Part shown: in pieces, positions 21,962 through 33,315 of the stretch
Layout: each line of letters starts with the position of its first letter
Position numbering within the stretch: position 1 is the first letter of the stretch
DNA from: Tuctoria greenei
Taxonomy: Eukaryota > Streptophyta > Magnoliopsida > Poales > Poaceae
Assembly: GCA_036927565.1 (NCBI GenBank)
Contig: JAYESD010000001.1
Coordinates: 34,199,146 to 34,263,145, forward strand
Reading direction: 5' to 3'
Length of the DNA: 64,000 nt
Made by a program: the position numbers and the translations under genes
The notes under the pieces: generated by a model
The model's database searches: none
The model's input: the letters and a program-made list of their open reading frames with translations, nothing else
Told to the model about the DNA's origin: nothing

Positions 21962-23448
21962 TGATGTAGCATTTCCCTTTGAAGAGTATTCCCAAGGGTG
22001 TCATTTATATTTTTCCAAAGGAAGTCTAAGTGGAAGTATATCAATCATTAAATGGAAAGGGTAGATTGGTCTAGGTAGGGTTCTAGTGAGGATGGGTAAT
22101 AGATATGTGGAGGTAGTGTGACACACACAAGAGCATTCTATTCTAAGAGGGATAAATGAGTCTAAGGGAGGTTAGACTAAGAATTAGGAAGTTGCTCATA
22201 CAATGCCTCTAATATACATATACATAGCCTAGGTTAGATACTAATGAGCGTTGTCAATGGTGAATCCTTATGCTAAGTTGTTCAACACATCGGGCACGGG
22301 CTTACCCCTAGCAATACTAAGGTGACTCCCACCAAGAGTCTGTGGCATAGTCAAACGCGGAGGATTACATGGACAGATAGGACTGTCACCACCTACTGCC
22401 TACCTCTTCAATACGTGGGTCTACGAGACATCCAACGCTACTTAACTATCCTAGCACCATGCTAGCATATTAAGTAAATACTTATGGAGCATCGGCACAA
22501 TCCATCCTAAAGCAATGACTAATCTAAACATCATCGAACCAATATTGAAACATAGCATAAGTTATATATTAACATAATCATATGATAACTAATTAGACTA
22601 TAGTGTTTATGATGATAGCATAATGATATTAAGGCATGATCATAAAGACTATTCCTACCACAAATACGAAATCCACAATCAAACAAGAAATGCTTCATCC
22701 AAGTATATGAATAAAAGAAGACTAAAGATAACATCTTTATTATGCATAAAGTCACAAATACAATAAGGAATATGTGAGCCATACCTTTCCCAATATGGAA
22801 TTAGGAAGAGAGAGACTCTTTCTACTCCTTCCTAATTTGGACTAAGGACTAGAGACTCTCCTCTCTACAACCTAAACTCCTCTAAGACTATGGAAGATAG
22901 TGGATACAATAGAATGAAGCTCAAGTGGTGTGTGTGTGAAGTGAGAGTAGGGAGTCCTATTTATAGCTGGAGAAGGGTCGGTCCTCGCTACCAGAAGCGT
23001 GCAAATCAGTCTTCATCGTGATCAGGGCACCACAGAGAGTCAACACGTGGAAGTTGACCGAGTTTGGCGCAAATTCCACTTCGGCCGAACAGGGTGTTCG
23101 ACCGAACTGGACTTCTGACCAATTCCAGTGTGGTTCCTCGGGTTGACTTCCAGGTGGGTCTCATTGACTGATATGAGTGATACACCATTTGATGGCCTCA
23201 AATGCTAATGTTTGTGGGCCATTTGATCCATGTGATGCCACATGTCGGCGTTTGATTGGTTGGGATGATAATTTATAGGATTACTCCCCTTCTTTTACCT
23301 AATTTCCTGTATAAAATGCTTGCATGCACTATTCTTCCAAAGACAAGAGGAAATAGGTTAAGTAGAAAGGTGATGTGTGCAAGAAATGACCTTTCCTTCA
23401 CATAGTTAAGTTATATTGACGGGTGAAGTTGGGATATAACAGCCGTCA
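21962..23448 (-). repeat. 3' LTR of Athila-like Gypsy element
   Basis: On the minus strand it runs TGACGGCTGTTATATCCC to ATGCTACATCA, about 1.49 kb, with a TATA box TATAAATA (rc of 22958-22965) and a poly(A)-like AATAAAG downstream. A purine-rich AAGCTTGGGGAAGTTTGT adjoins its start, as a polypurine tract should. Around 23085-23110 it carries TTCGGCCGAA and GTTCGACCGAAC palindromes. A diverged copy of its first ~300 bases lies in opposite orientation at 29019. Confidence 0.7.
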
Positions 23449-24657
23449 ACAAACTTCCCCAAGCTTATCCTTTGCTCGCCCCGATCAAAGTCAAGACTTT
23501 AGGTTGATGATCAAGAGTTGCTACAATGTTTTTTCTTTTCAAAAGTATCATGTGCACAACAAAATACTTTACCTAGTATTGCAAAAATTGGCTATGGTAC
23601 TTCACCCATCTTAAGTCATTATGGGGCTCATGCCTTCTCCTATTCATGGGTATTTGAAAGATAGAACAACAAATGGAGCAATCATAGCCTAGAGATCAAG
23701 TTCCACTCAAATTCCGGCAAGTTTTAATTTAGATTTTAAGTACCTCAATTTGATTCTCTCGATCACTCCTTTGTGTGTAGTGGAAATATATCCTCACCAA
23801 AGCATTTTGTCGATACTCATCCTACAACTAAATAAGGCTTGTATGTGGAGTTTGGTAGAGAATGTAGTAGGCATATTTGCAACACATAATATTGCTAAGT
23901 CAAAAGAGTAAGCTTTAGGAGAAATCAATTCAAAACTTTTAGACTCAAGACTTGTGCATGTGTTATGGAATGAAAGTGGAACTGGATGTAGAGATGACTA
24001 CTATTTGTGTATACTCTCTTAATTGGATGAAACATGGCTACTCTCTTCTTTTTTTCTCACGCTTATGATGTAAGCATGAATTTATTTATTTTTTTCTTTT
24101 TATTGTAGCCATGTCTTCTACTCCCTTTTTATTCAATAAACTTGGAAAGAGTACTAAACATGAAAGGCATGACATTTCTCTTTTTATTGTGGAATGATGA
24201 TATGATGGAATTTTGCTAACTTCTAGTGTAGAAGTATAACATGTGCAAGTGAAGTCTTGAATTCAGAAAGAATGAATGAATTCTCAGATAGGACTTTACT
24301 AGTTTGATTAGGATCAATGTGAAGGCAGATAGCATATGCATAAGGTTTATCAATGTAAAATATCATATGACTTTGATAGGTATTTCCAATCAAATGAGAG
24401 TAACTTAAATCTTTTTTAGAATTTCTCCGAAAATCTAAGTTTCACTCTCAAACTAGGAATAGCAGCCTTATCACTATATCATATATCACAACAACTTAGA
24501 ATTAGATTAAGCTTATGCTACCCACAATTTCTAAATCAAGGCAAAGCCAATTTTAGCCAACAAAACCAATATTTGGAGAGTAGCAAGTTGTAAACTATGG
24601 ACTTAGGAAAAATAAAATAGATAAACTATTCATCATTTCATCTATATGAATTCTAAA
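23449..24657 (-). other. non-coding 3' region of the Athila-like element
   Basis: This AT-rich stretch lies between the env-like ORF and the 3' LTR. I see no open frame or structured RNA. Athila-type elements usually have a long non-coding 3' region here. Confidence 0.4.
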
Positions 24658-25085
24658 GAGTAAAGTATATCAGTGGTCTCTGAACTTGTCAGGGTGTGTC
24701 ATCTAGGTCCATGAACTTTTGAAGTGCATATTTGGGTCCATAAACTTGTTAAACTGTGTCATATGGGTCCGAAATACCGAAAATACACCTATATTTATTT
24801 ACAAAATTGGTACTTAAGCTTTATATTTCATATTTATTCTCTCCCAAAATCAGTTTTTTTAGCCTCCAATATGAATTATGATAACAATGTTGATTTTGGA
24901 AAAGAACAAATATGGAAAATAAAACTCAAGTAACAATCTTGTTAATAGTCATAGGGGTATTTTCGTTATTGTGGACCAATATGACACATTTTAACAAGTT
25001 TATGGACCTAAATATGCGCTTTAAAATTTCATGGACCTAGATAACACACCCATAAAAGTTCAATGACCACTGATGCATTTTACAC
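24658..25085. mobile_element. Mutator-type MITE, 428 bp
   Basis: The ends GAGTAAAGTATATCAGTGGTC and (reverse complement of the right end) GTGTAAAATGCATCAGTGGTC begin inverted repeats that extend for about 100 bp. They are flanked by a perfect 9-bp duplication AATTCTAAA (24649-24657 and 25086-25094), the TSD length of Mutator-like elements. There is no transposase. It sits in the non-coding 3' part of the Athila-like element. Confidence 0.85.
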
Positions 25086-25236
25086 AATTCTAAATCATTC
25101 TTACCGCACATCTTTAAAGTAAATCTACACTAAATTTTTTTGAGATGCAAGGTGAATGGTGGATGAAGGGAAAATAAATATGTAATGTATGTGATACAAT
25201 TTACCTCAAGTGGGGGTCCTCCCCCAAGCTTGTTCT

Positions 25237-26773
25237 TCAATCACCTCCGTGATAAGGATTGAACCCTTGATGACGGAAGTATGCCGCAAAATCGGCTTGT
25301 TGTTGTTGTAGCGTGGAGTTGAAGTTGTTAAACTGAGTGTCCATGTATTGTTGCCTGTCTTGGGTACTTTGGACATGCTCTTGGAGTGTGTTATAGATGT
25401 CTTCCATCCTCACTTCAAGATCTTCCATACATCTAGTGAGATCAGTCATTCCTTGGTTATAGTCATGATGACTTCTAGCCGAAAAGGAACGACGTCCTCT
25501 CATGGACGTTGGAGGCAATCCGCTAGAGCCTGAAGCAGATAGGGATGGCTCCCATGCGGTACTCGGCCATCCATGCAAAGACGGTCCACTGGCCTCATAC
25601 GGTCGAGGTTGAGTCCATCTGTGTGCATCACCCGTTGGGTTCTCTTCCTATTGGTACTCATGGACCGGGGAGGTTGTCGGAGGCATGGCCGCACTCCTTG
25701 CACGACTTCTAGTTACCTTGCCAGAGACATTACTTATTCGAGCTTCCTTGATGGGAAGAAGATCAATGGTTAGCCTTCAACATTTGTACAAATGAAAATC
25801 CAGGTTAGGTAACCGAATTTTATTGACAAAGTCGGGATGACAAAATATTAAAGAGCCATCATGATCATGCTTAAGATTAAGGGTATGTCCTTGCACTAGA
25901 TAATCTTCATTAATCAATTCTCGCTCAGTTTCAACGTACTCAAATGAAGTATATTTTAATGCTCCTACCCTAGTAGCAATGCAGGTAATCAATGAAGTGC
26001 ATTCAATTGACCCTGTCCTTGAGATATTATCTAACCATTGTGTCATCATGGCTACAACTGGAGCAACTTTTATCTTCTTAATCATGGCAAATAAAATTTT
26101 CAATTCATCATCACAGACTACTCTTATATCTCCTTTAGGGAACATAGTCATAACCACCCATCTTTGCATGAAGCGTAAAGTAGGATTTTGTAAGTGGCTA
26201 TTCCTAGGAGCACTACATCTGATCTCACTAGTCAATTCATGCCAGAAACTTTGTTTGTTAAACTTAGGCAAAGTGTCTAAATCTAGCAAACAACATTTAT
26301 GGAAGCCTAGGATTTCACTTAATTCTTTCTATAGGATGTTGTATTCTTTTTGAAATAATCTAAAAGTAATACCATCAAATCCTGTTTTGATGCTGCAAAG
26401 GAATTGTATAGTGAGAACGTGTGAACCTTTCTCCTCCATGTGAGAAAAAAAATTCCCATCCTAATGCACGCCAAATGGAAAATAATTTGGAATCCATACA
26501 TATTTTGGAGGTCAAATCCGGATCATAAGCTTTAGTGTGATAAAACTCAAGATCTTGGAGGAGCTTGTGTGCTTGATCTTCAACTTCACTTCATATGTTG
26601 AGGTCGTTGTTGTGCAGAAGTTGATGCGGGTTGCTCCTCTCACCCATGAGAGTGTCTTCACACACATTCCTCCTCCGTGGACTTGGTGTAGCAATGGAGG
26701 AGAGATGTGCACTTGAGTCTCCACCATGGCTTGAGCTTGCAGCCCCCTTCCTCTTCCCAAACAACCTTTTCAT
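25237..26773 (-). pseudogene. Athila-type third ORF (env-like / retrotransposon ORF-1), broken
   Basis: The probable ATG is at 26773 (MKRLFGKRKGAASSSHGG). The minus strand encodes a Ser-rich N-terminus, a middle block with LPKFNKQSFWHELTSEI and MQRWVVMTMFPKGDI (26289-25777), and a C-terminus with heptads and a Q-rich end (MEDIYNTLQEHVQSTQD, about 25440). This arrangement matches the extra ORF found after integrase in Athila-like elements; its function is not established. At least two frameshifts and two stops separate the blocks. I see no convincing membrane span in the readable parts. Confidence 0.6.
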
Positions 26774-27037
26774 TCCTTTTATGGCCACAACAAGCAAGAA
26801 CACAACAAGGCGAAAACTCAAAAAGAAGTGATGTTAGTGAAAACAAAACCCTCGATGAATTTTCCTTTGAAGAACTTGAGAGCAAATTGCAAATGCAAAT
26901 GAAAGCAAATATTTTTTGAGTTGGATTTGAGCAAGAGTGCTTCAATGAAGAGCAAGAAAAACAATGTGAGCAAAAGAGTGACTTGGGGAGGTGTAAAATG
27001 AGGTGAAGTGTGAAGAGGGGTACTCCCCACGACCACC

Positions 27038-27044
27038 ATTTATA
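27038..27044 (-). promoter_or_regulatory. internal TATA box upstream of the env-like ORF
   Basis: The minus strand reads GTACACTATAAATGGTGG at 27033-27050, a good TATA context. It is followed by a pyrimidine-rich leader of about 260 bp that leads into the ORF at 26773. The sequence between 27045 and 27630 has no open frame of note. It could be a separate promoter for the env-like ORF, or a remnant of another LTR. Confidence 0.4.
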
Positions 27045-27629
27045 GTGTACACTCTCCAACGGTCATAAGAGGCTCAAATGTAGCCGTTGGAGGAGAGAGA
27101 GCCATTTTGGCTCTTTCTGCACTTCGACAGAACATGGGGTTCAACCGCACTGAAAAGTGGGCCCCCTGCTCTCTCTTTTGGCAGGTGGCTCCCCGATGGC
27201 TAAAAATTAGCACGTTGGTGAAATGCCACATTTGCAACTCAGAAAAATTGTTTTTCGAATAAAAACCCTTTTTAAATCCAACAATTTTATTTTTCAAAAA
27301 TAAAGAAATAAAAATGATGGTTGAGAATATAAGATTCTAAACTTGCTAAGAAAAACCAAATATGCAGTGGGGAAAAATCTACTAAGTGGAAAAACCAAAT
27401 GAAGACAAAAATCAAAGAAAAAGATAACTACCAATTTTTCTATTGGATAGGTCTCACCATAGTCCGATGAGATAGACTTTTCCTACGTCTTCATTTCTTG
27501 ACATCTGGGCTCGGAGGGATGGGCTCAGACGACTTGTCTTGCTTCTTCTGCCACTCCTTCATTGGCGGCTTGGTGGACTTGGGCCTTTAGGGAGGTCCAG
27601 GCTTCTTTGTCTTCTTAGGATGTCATCGT

Positions 27630-29018
27630 GGCCGATATGATGGTTCTTCAAATATATCAGTTGCCTCATGAATGCAATGAGCGGATCCACCTTTGGAGGT
27701 GTGACTTCAACCTCTCAAATGTGTTTAACATTCATCCCATACTTCATGCGAATCATGGAGCATTGCTCCGTCTTTGGGCGAATGTTGAACTTATCCTCCT
27801 TGCCATTGATATGAAAGTTGATTTCTCTAGACCCCACATCTATGCGAGCCTTCACGGTGCTAAGGAACAAGCGCCCAAGAATGAGCGGTGTATCCTTCTC
27901 GACCTCCATGTCGAGCACCACAAAATCTATGGATATGAAGCAATTCCGGATTATCACCGGAACATCTTCAGCAATACCCGCCGGAAAATGGACTAAAGAA
28001 TCATCCAGTTGGAGCTGCATTGGTGTTGAAGTGAGCCCCGTTAAGTTCAGCTGGTCGAACACCACCTTGGGCATCACACTCACACTTGCTCCAAGGTCAC
28101 AAAGTGCCTTGTCAAAGTAGTGAGCCCCAACCGAGTAATATATTAAGGGATATCCAGGGTCCTTCAGCTTGTTGCCTTCCTGTTAAGAAATCATTTTGAT
28201 ATTTTCCACGGGAGGTTCAAGCTGCCCTGACATATTGCCATTATCCATTGGCAGAACAACAGCTGCCAGTTGAGCCAACTGAGTTTCCAACATCTTGTTG
28301 AAGCTCAATTGATTCTTAAAATACGAGCATAGTCCTTCAATCTTGGCATTGATACTTTCTAAGGTCTTGTCATTAGTTGATAGCTTCTTGGATAAGGCAT
28401 CATTGATCTTCAACTGGCTAATGGCAAGCTCCCTCAAGTTGGGTTGATTGCCATTATTTCCATTGTTGTTGTTGTACCCTCCTTGAAAGAGAGGGCATGG
28501 TTGGCCCCACCCTTGACCTCCTGGACAATAGACATTGTTGTTCCCATTGTTGGCTATGTATAGGGCATCCTCACGGGTCTCTAGGCAGTCAATACCCAAG
28601 TGACCCATATTGCCACAGACTTCACAAGGGATGTGAGAGTCTAAGGCATAGGCATTGCCACATACTTCACCACTAGCTTGTCCATCAATCTTCTTCACGA
28701 GGAGGTCCAATTTAGCAGCGATCATGTCCACCTCTTTCAAGGTGTGCATGCCTCGCTGAAGGATTTAGAGATGCTCATTGCTCCAACCCATGTTGTACAC
28801 CATCTTCTCAATCAAGGTTTTGGCCTTAGGCACCATCAATGAGAAGAAGGCTCCTCCAATAGCAGCATCCACATGGTCACAGGCGAAAGGGATCAGGCCA
28901 TTGTATAAGTTTTGGATAATGGGCCAGTCGTCCATCCCATGATGGGGACAGGCCGGGATATACTCCTGTAGCCTTTCCCATGCCTCGGAAATAGACTCTT
29001 TAGCGTCTTGTGTTGACA
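27630..29018 (-). pseudogene. Athila-like gag and aspartic protease; RT, RNase H and integrase missing
   Basis: The minus strand from 29018 encodes the middle of GAG (AKESISEAWERLQEYIP, then a stop near 28768), a CCHC knuckle CEVCGNMGHLGIDC near 28640, a Gly/Asn repeat, and after a stop near 28183 the protease region with VSVMPKVVFDQLNLTG and PLILGRLFLSTVKA (28083-27715). The next recognisable part is the env-like ORF, so the whole pol block is absent between about 27500 and 27060. GAG itself is cut at 29018, where an LTR fragment in the opposite orientation begins. Confidence 0.75.
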
Positions 29019-29330
29019 GCTGTTATATAACAATTTCATCCGTCAATTTAACTCAATTATGTGAAGGATTTGTCATTTCTTGCACACATCACCTTTCTAT
29101 CTAACCCAATTCCACTTGGACTTGGAGAAATATGTGTATGCAGCATTTTATGCAGGAAATGAGGAAATTTAGAGGGACCAATACTATAAAATATCATCCC
29201 AGCCAATCAGGCAACGACACGTGGCATCCCATGGATCAAATGGCCTACAAACAGAAGTATCCGAGGAGATCCAACGGTGTATCACCCATATACATCAATG
29301 GGACCCACCTGGCAGCCACCTGGAGAAAGC
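29019..29330 (+). repeat. LTR fragment, inverted relative to 21962-23448
   Basis: It begins TGACAGCTGTTATATAAC and follows the reverse complement of 23448-23150 closely (shared CATTTCTTGCACACATCACC). The match fades after about 29330, where TCGGCCGAACC replaces the corresponding palindrome region. It marks a second insertion, or a rearrangement, inside the gag of the Athila-like element. Confidence 0.6.
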
Positions 29331-29399
29331 ACACAAGAAACGGTGCAATGAACAGGTCGGCCGAACCAGGGGGTCGGCGTCGAGAAAAACTCAAGTTAT

Positions 29400-30800
29400 G
29401 ATCGAAGGATCGAACAAAGGTCAATCTGTTCTACCCAAGTAAAAACCAGATCTGCAACACTGCAAAAAAACTCGTGTATATCAGAAACCACAAATCCAAT
29501 GACCGTGAAATTGTTATAGATAAAATATAACCAATTTATAAACACAATCCAAAAAGAATCACATCAATTGGATCTATAAAACTCTAGTTATGATAAAACA
29601 CCAAAGCAACATAGTGTTGTGCAGAAACTCGACGAGAAAAACTTGTCTAAAACAAGTCGGACAAACAAGGCACACAAGTTTCTTTAAGCTACAAATTTTA
29701 TTGATCAAAACACAATAGGAACAACCCAAAGTCATCTTCCCACGAGTTTTGGCCTCCCTTGCTTATATAACCAATAAGGCCAACCCAATCCTAACTAGGA
29801 CTCTAATCCTACTCAAATTCAACTGAAACTTTCCCTAACTGCTCAAGACTCTTCTATACGCAGATAGAAGCAATCTTAAGACTTCCAAATACCTTAGGAA
29901 TGTATCTCACATTCCTAATACAAATCAACTTCATGACCCACACGAAATCTAACTAAAAAAACTCTAAACTTTCCATAAACGAATCATAACCACCTCAGCC
30001 GCAGCCTGAGGCATAATTAAGGTGGTTGGACCTTTCTGGCCAATTCTATACGTCCACTTTTCTTCATCATGCCTTGGAACCATGTTGACACATCCATGCA
30101 CTCCTTGCACACGTGCAAACACCTTCCAACAACGTCCACGATACCTTCATATGCATTGTTCTTGACCCAAACATGTTGCGTGACCTCCCGATCAACTCAA
30201 CCACAATTCCTCCTGAACTTGGTTTTTGAACCTCATCTTCTTTCTAAGACTAGTTCAATGGATCCCGTCGCCAGCCATGTCTTGACCTCAAGCAACACCT
30301 GCACATGAATAAACAACCATCCTTCTGAGCACAAGTAATCGACTTGACTCTCATTAGTCCGATAATCACAACACCTTACGTGAGCACCTCACGTAAGCAT
30401 GTTTCAAACCACAGTAATGTTTAACTACTATAATTAGCCAAAACACAACAAGAACTTAGTAAAACAATACTAAGCGAACTTCCCATAAGTGTAAAGCAAG
30501 TTTGAAACATTGCAAGTTAAAAGCAGAACCACTGCGATTTTGCACCGGACCTTGCCAAAGCTAATCGGACCTTGCCAAAGCTAACCGGACCTAGCTAAAG
30601 CTAACTGGACCTTGCAAAAGCTTAACGGGACCTTGCGCTGGACCTAGCCAAAGCATACCGGACCTATTGTCGGACCTTGCTAGAGCTATCCAAAACATGC
30701 TGGACCTATTATCGGACCTTGCCGGAACTACCTAAAACATGTTAGAGTTATTGGCAGACCTTGTCAGAGCTCGGACCTAGAGTCGGACCTCGTTGAAAAG
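29400..30800 (-). repeat. LTR-like sequence, unassigned
   Basis: On the minus strand there is a TATA box (TTATATAAGC, about 29763-29772) followed by AATAAAA (about 29695-29701) and a U-rich leader, the usual LTR order. Upstream on that strand, at 30538-30790, is an irregular array of CGGACCTTGCC-AAAGCTAAC units. I found no coding region attached and could not define the ends. Confidence 0.35.
30538..30790. repeat. CGGACCTTGCC short tandem array
   Basis: About a dozen CGGACC or close variants recur at irregular spacing, most around 20 bp, with AAAGCTAAC between them. It is probably part of the adjoining LTR-like sequence. Confidence 0.7.
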
Positions 30801-30867
30801 GGTGTTTTGGCAATATTCAAAACTTTTATCGAAATAGCCAATGTATTCAGCACACATAGGTCTCACA

Positions 30868-30980
30868 GATAGATAGAGGGACAGAGGAAGAGAGGAAGAG
30901 ATAGGGAGAGAGGGGGAGAGGGAGTGGGAGATCGAGTGAGAGCGAGGAAGAGAGAGAGAGGGAGAGGAAAAGAGATAGAG
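30868..30980. repeat. GA-rich microsatellite
   Basis: A purine-rich run of GAGAGG, GGGAGA and GAAGAGA units, without coding potential. Confidence 0.9.
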
Positions 30981-31810
30981 CTTTGGTGAGTTTTAGTTCA
31001 CTTCGTATTAGTAATACTTGTGAGCAAAAATGTTATGAAGTTTCTCTTTTATTTGTTTATCACAGGGATCCCGTCATGGAACATCTGAAGGTTGCGATGT
31101 TTTCCTCAATCTCAACGACGAAGGTGCGAGTGGAGGAGATGCGAGTGGAGGACGTGCGAGTGGAGGAGGTGTGAGTGGAGACTCCCACAACGACATTTTA
31201 ACTTTGTTTACTCGTTTTCGTGCACTTGTCGTATTGAGTCTGTTTGTTAATTTGTGTGTTGAATGATGTATTTGTGCTTGTACTGCTGCTGCGAAAAATA
31301 TTACGTTATGTGTTGGAGCTGCTGCATATTGTGTGTTGTGGAGCTGCTATCTTGTTATGTATTTTTGCTATTTTTGTTGTATCGGAGGTTCCTCAGTCAG
31401 GGAGGGAGAGGAAATAGACATGGTTTTTATTAAAGAAAATATATATGTTATAAGTGTTGGTTTGCGGTATACCGACGCTCATAGTCGCATTAAGTGTGTT
31501 GGTACCTTTCGGCAGGCCGACGCTCATACTTCCTATAAGAGTGTCAGTTTTCGAAACTGATGCTCTTAAATGGAGTAAGTGCGTCGGTACACGTGACCAG
31601 CACACTTAAATTTAAGGGCGTCTGTTTTCTTAAACCGACACTCATAAAGGATAACTGCATTGACCTCGATGCACTTACAAGTTAAATGCATCCCCAAGAT
31701 TTTGTCGGCTAAGATCGTTGGTTCACCGATGCATTTACGGAATGAACGTCGGTTTCTATAGACAACAGACACTCATATAGCTGACGCCCTATTCGCAGAT
31801 TCCTGTAGTG
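30981..31810. mobile_element. right end of a CACTA element, truncated on the left
   Basis: The right terminus is TTCCTGTAGTG at 31800-31810, the inverse of CACTACAGGAA, a CACTA-type end. Before it (31450-31790) are subterminal repeats built on GTCGGT and TAAGTGCGTC in both orientations. At 31060-31175 there is what looks like a last exon, after an AG acceptor, ending in a degenerate 15-bp repeat (GTGCGAGTGGAGGAG, about four units). I could not find the left terminus, so the transposase region and TSD cannot be checked. Confidence 0.6.
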
Positions 31811-32244
31811 TCTACTGTACACCAGGACCAGTGGTCCAGCACCTCCGCCTGGATCTCGTGGTGCATTCGCCAGGTGTCCAGGTTGGATCCCGCATGGATC
31901 CTGCACCGCCGCCTCACCTCTGTGTGGATTTCGCACGCCACTGCCTCCAGCTAGATGCAGCTCGATGCCATCCCTACTCCGGAGTCCTGATCACTACCGC
32001 CCTCTCGATCGCACCGTGCCGCTCCTCTGGATCCCGATGTGTCGCCTTGTCGCATCTTGCCCACGTCCCCGTCTTCCAACTTGACGAAGCGCAAGGACAT
32101 CCTGCGACATCCCTTTGCCAGCGCGGCGACGCTGCACCAACTTGAGTTCGACGCCAACGCATCCATGTGCTGGGTCGCGTTGGCACACATGATGTGTGCC
32201 TGCGCCCTGCTCGAGCAAATGCTGCTCCCGCCCAGCTCGTGTCT

Positions 32245-32403
32245 AACACCCGACGGGCGCCTGGAACCCGCCTGAATCTCGTCGGGTGCGGGTGCTAAAT
32301 TTCACCCACGAGTGCGGGTTCGAATCTGGAAGTTGACCAGCATCCATTTTGATTTCGAGCGGGTTTTATCTTCATCCGGCCTGAACCCGACCCATTGCCA
32401 TCC
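32245..32403 (-). mobile_element. hAT-like MITE remnant (GGGATGGCAAT family)
   Basis: The right edge reads ATTGCCATCCCTA, the inverse of the TAGGGATGGCAAT start seen near 33216. The body is made of ACCCGC and GCGGGTTC half-repeats typical of this MITE family. The other end is not clear. 31811-32244 is GC-rich with open frames on several strands, and I recognise nothing in it. Confidence 0.4.
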
Positions 32404-33183
32404 CTATTGCCGTGTCCTGGTCCCGCGACCTCCGGTCGCACACCTTTGGCGTAGCGATCTCGGGACCTGACGGCGCTGCTGTGGATTGCAGGGTGGAGCT
32501 TCGGCCTTGGCAGTTTTGGCGGCGCACCGGGTCGCGGCGCGTGGAGGTCGGCGGCAACGGCTCGTCCATCCCGGTGTCGGTGCGCATGTTGTGGGACCTC
32601 CGGCGCGCGTGGTTTTGGCGCTGGGATCCCAGAGCCACAGGGCAGGTACTACGTGGCCGTAGAGGCCGCTGACGAGGTGGTCCTGGTGCAGGGCGACATG
32701 CATCAGTATGCGCTCCGGCGCGCCGTGTGTGCGTCCACCGAGGTTGTGCTCGTGGCGCGGCAGGGGTACATGTTAGGGTGGCAGCGGCTCGCAGCTAAGG
32801 CGCGATTCCACAACCAGGGCACCGTGCACAACATCACCATCTAGTGCGGCGGCGGCGACGCGGGGGACAAGGAGATGACGGTCGGCATCGACGACGAGGA
32901 GGTTGTGCAGGTGAAACACCTGCAGCTGCAGTTGAAGTTCCGGTGCAACCATTCCATCACCTTCAGCCGGGCAAAGGTGGAGGTCTACTGGGACGTGCGT
33001 GACTGGTTGTTTAGCGCGAGATCACGACTGGCGCTCTTCGTCTTCCGCCCCATCGTGCTCTCCAGCGTGTCGGCGTCGCTGGAGTGGCAGCGGGGATGGT
33101 CGACGGCACGGTGTCCACCACCGGCTTTTGCTTGTATCTCTACGCGTGGAAGCTCGGCTGATGATGAGATAGTCTGGTTGTAA
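32404..33183 (+). pseudogene. DUF868-family gene, 5'-truncated and frame-broken
   Basis: The translated blocks match the plant DUF868 family in order: SRDLRSHTFGVAISG, CRVELRPWQFWRRTGSRR, RMLWDLRRAWF, then YYVAVEAADEVVLVQGD, AKARFHNQGTVHNITI, EVVQVKHLQLQLKFR and AKVEVYWDVRDWLF. The function of the family is unknown. There is a frameshift at about 32640 and a TAG at about 32842, and the N-terminal part is missing, replaced by MITE sequence. DUF868 genes usually have a single coding exon, so the lack of introns does not show retroposition. It is the only sign of a second host gene besides 41102-42828. Confidence 0.75.
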
Positions 33184-33215
33184 CATGCTTATTGTTCGAT
33201 CGAGGTTGTCGGTCA

Positions 33216-33315
33216 CCAGGGATGGCAATAAAACTTGCGGTTCGAGTACTCGGCCGGTTTGGCACCCGTCGGATGCGGGTTTAGGTGCAACTTTACACTC
33301 GCGGGCCAGACCCGC
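33216..33315. mobile_element. hAT-like MITE, left part (split by CRM)
   Basis: It starts CAGGGATGGCAATAAAA and is made of CGGGT/ACCCG half-repeats, like 32245-32403. The CRM retrotransposon interrupts it at CCCGC. Similar sequence continues at 39953 (ACCCGAGCCGACG) and may end at GGCAACCCTA near 40123. Confidence 0.45.
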
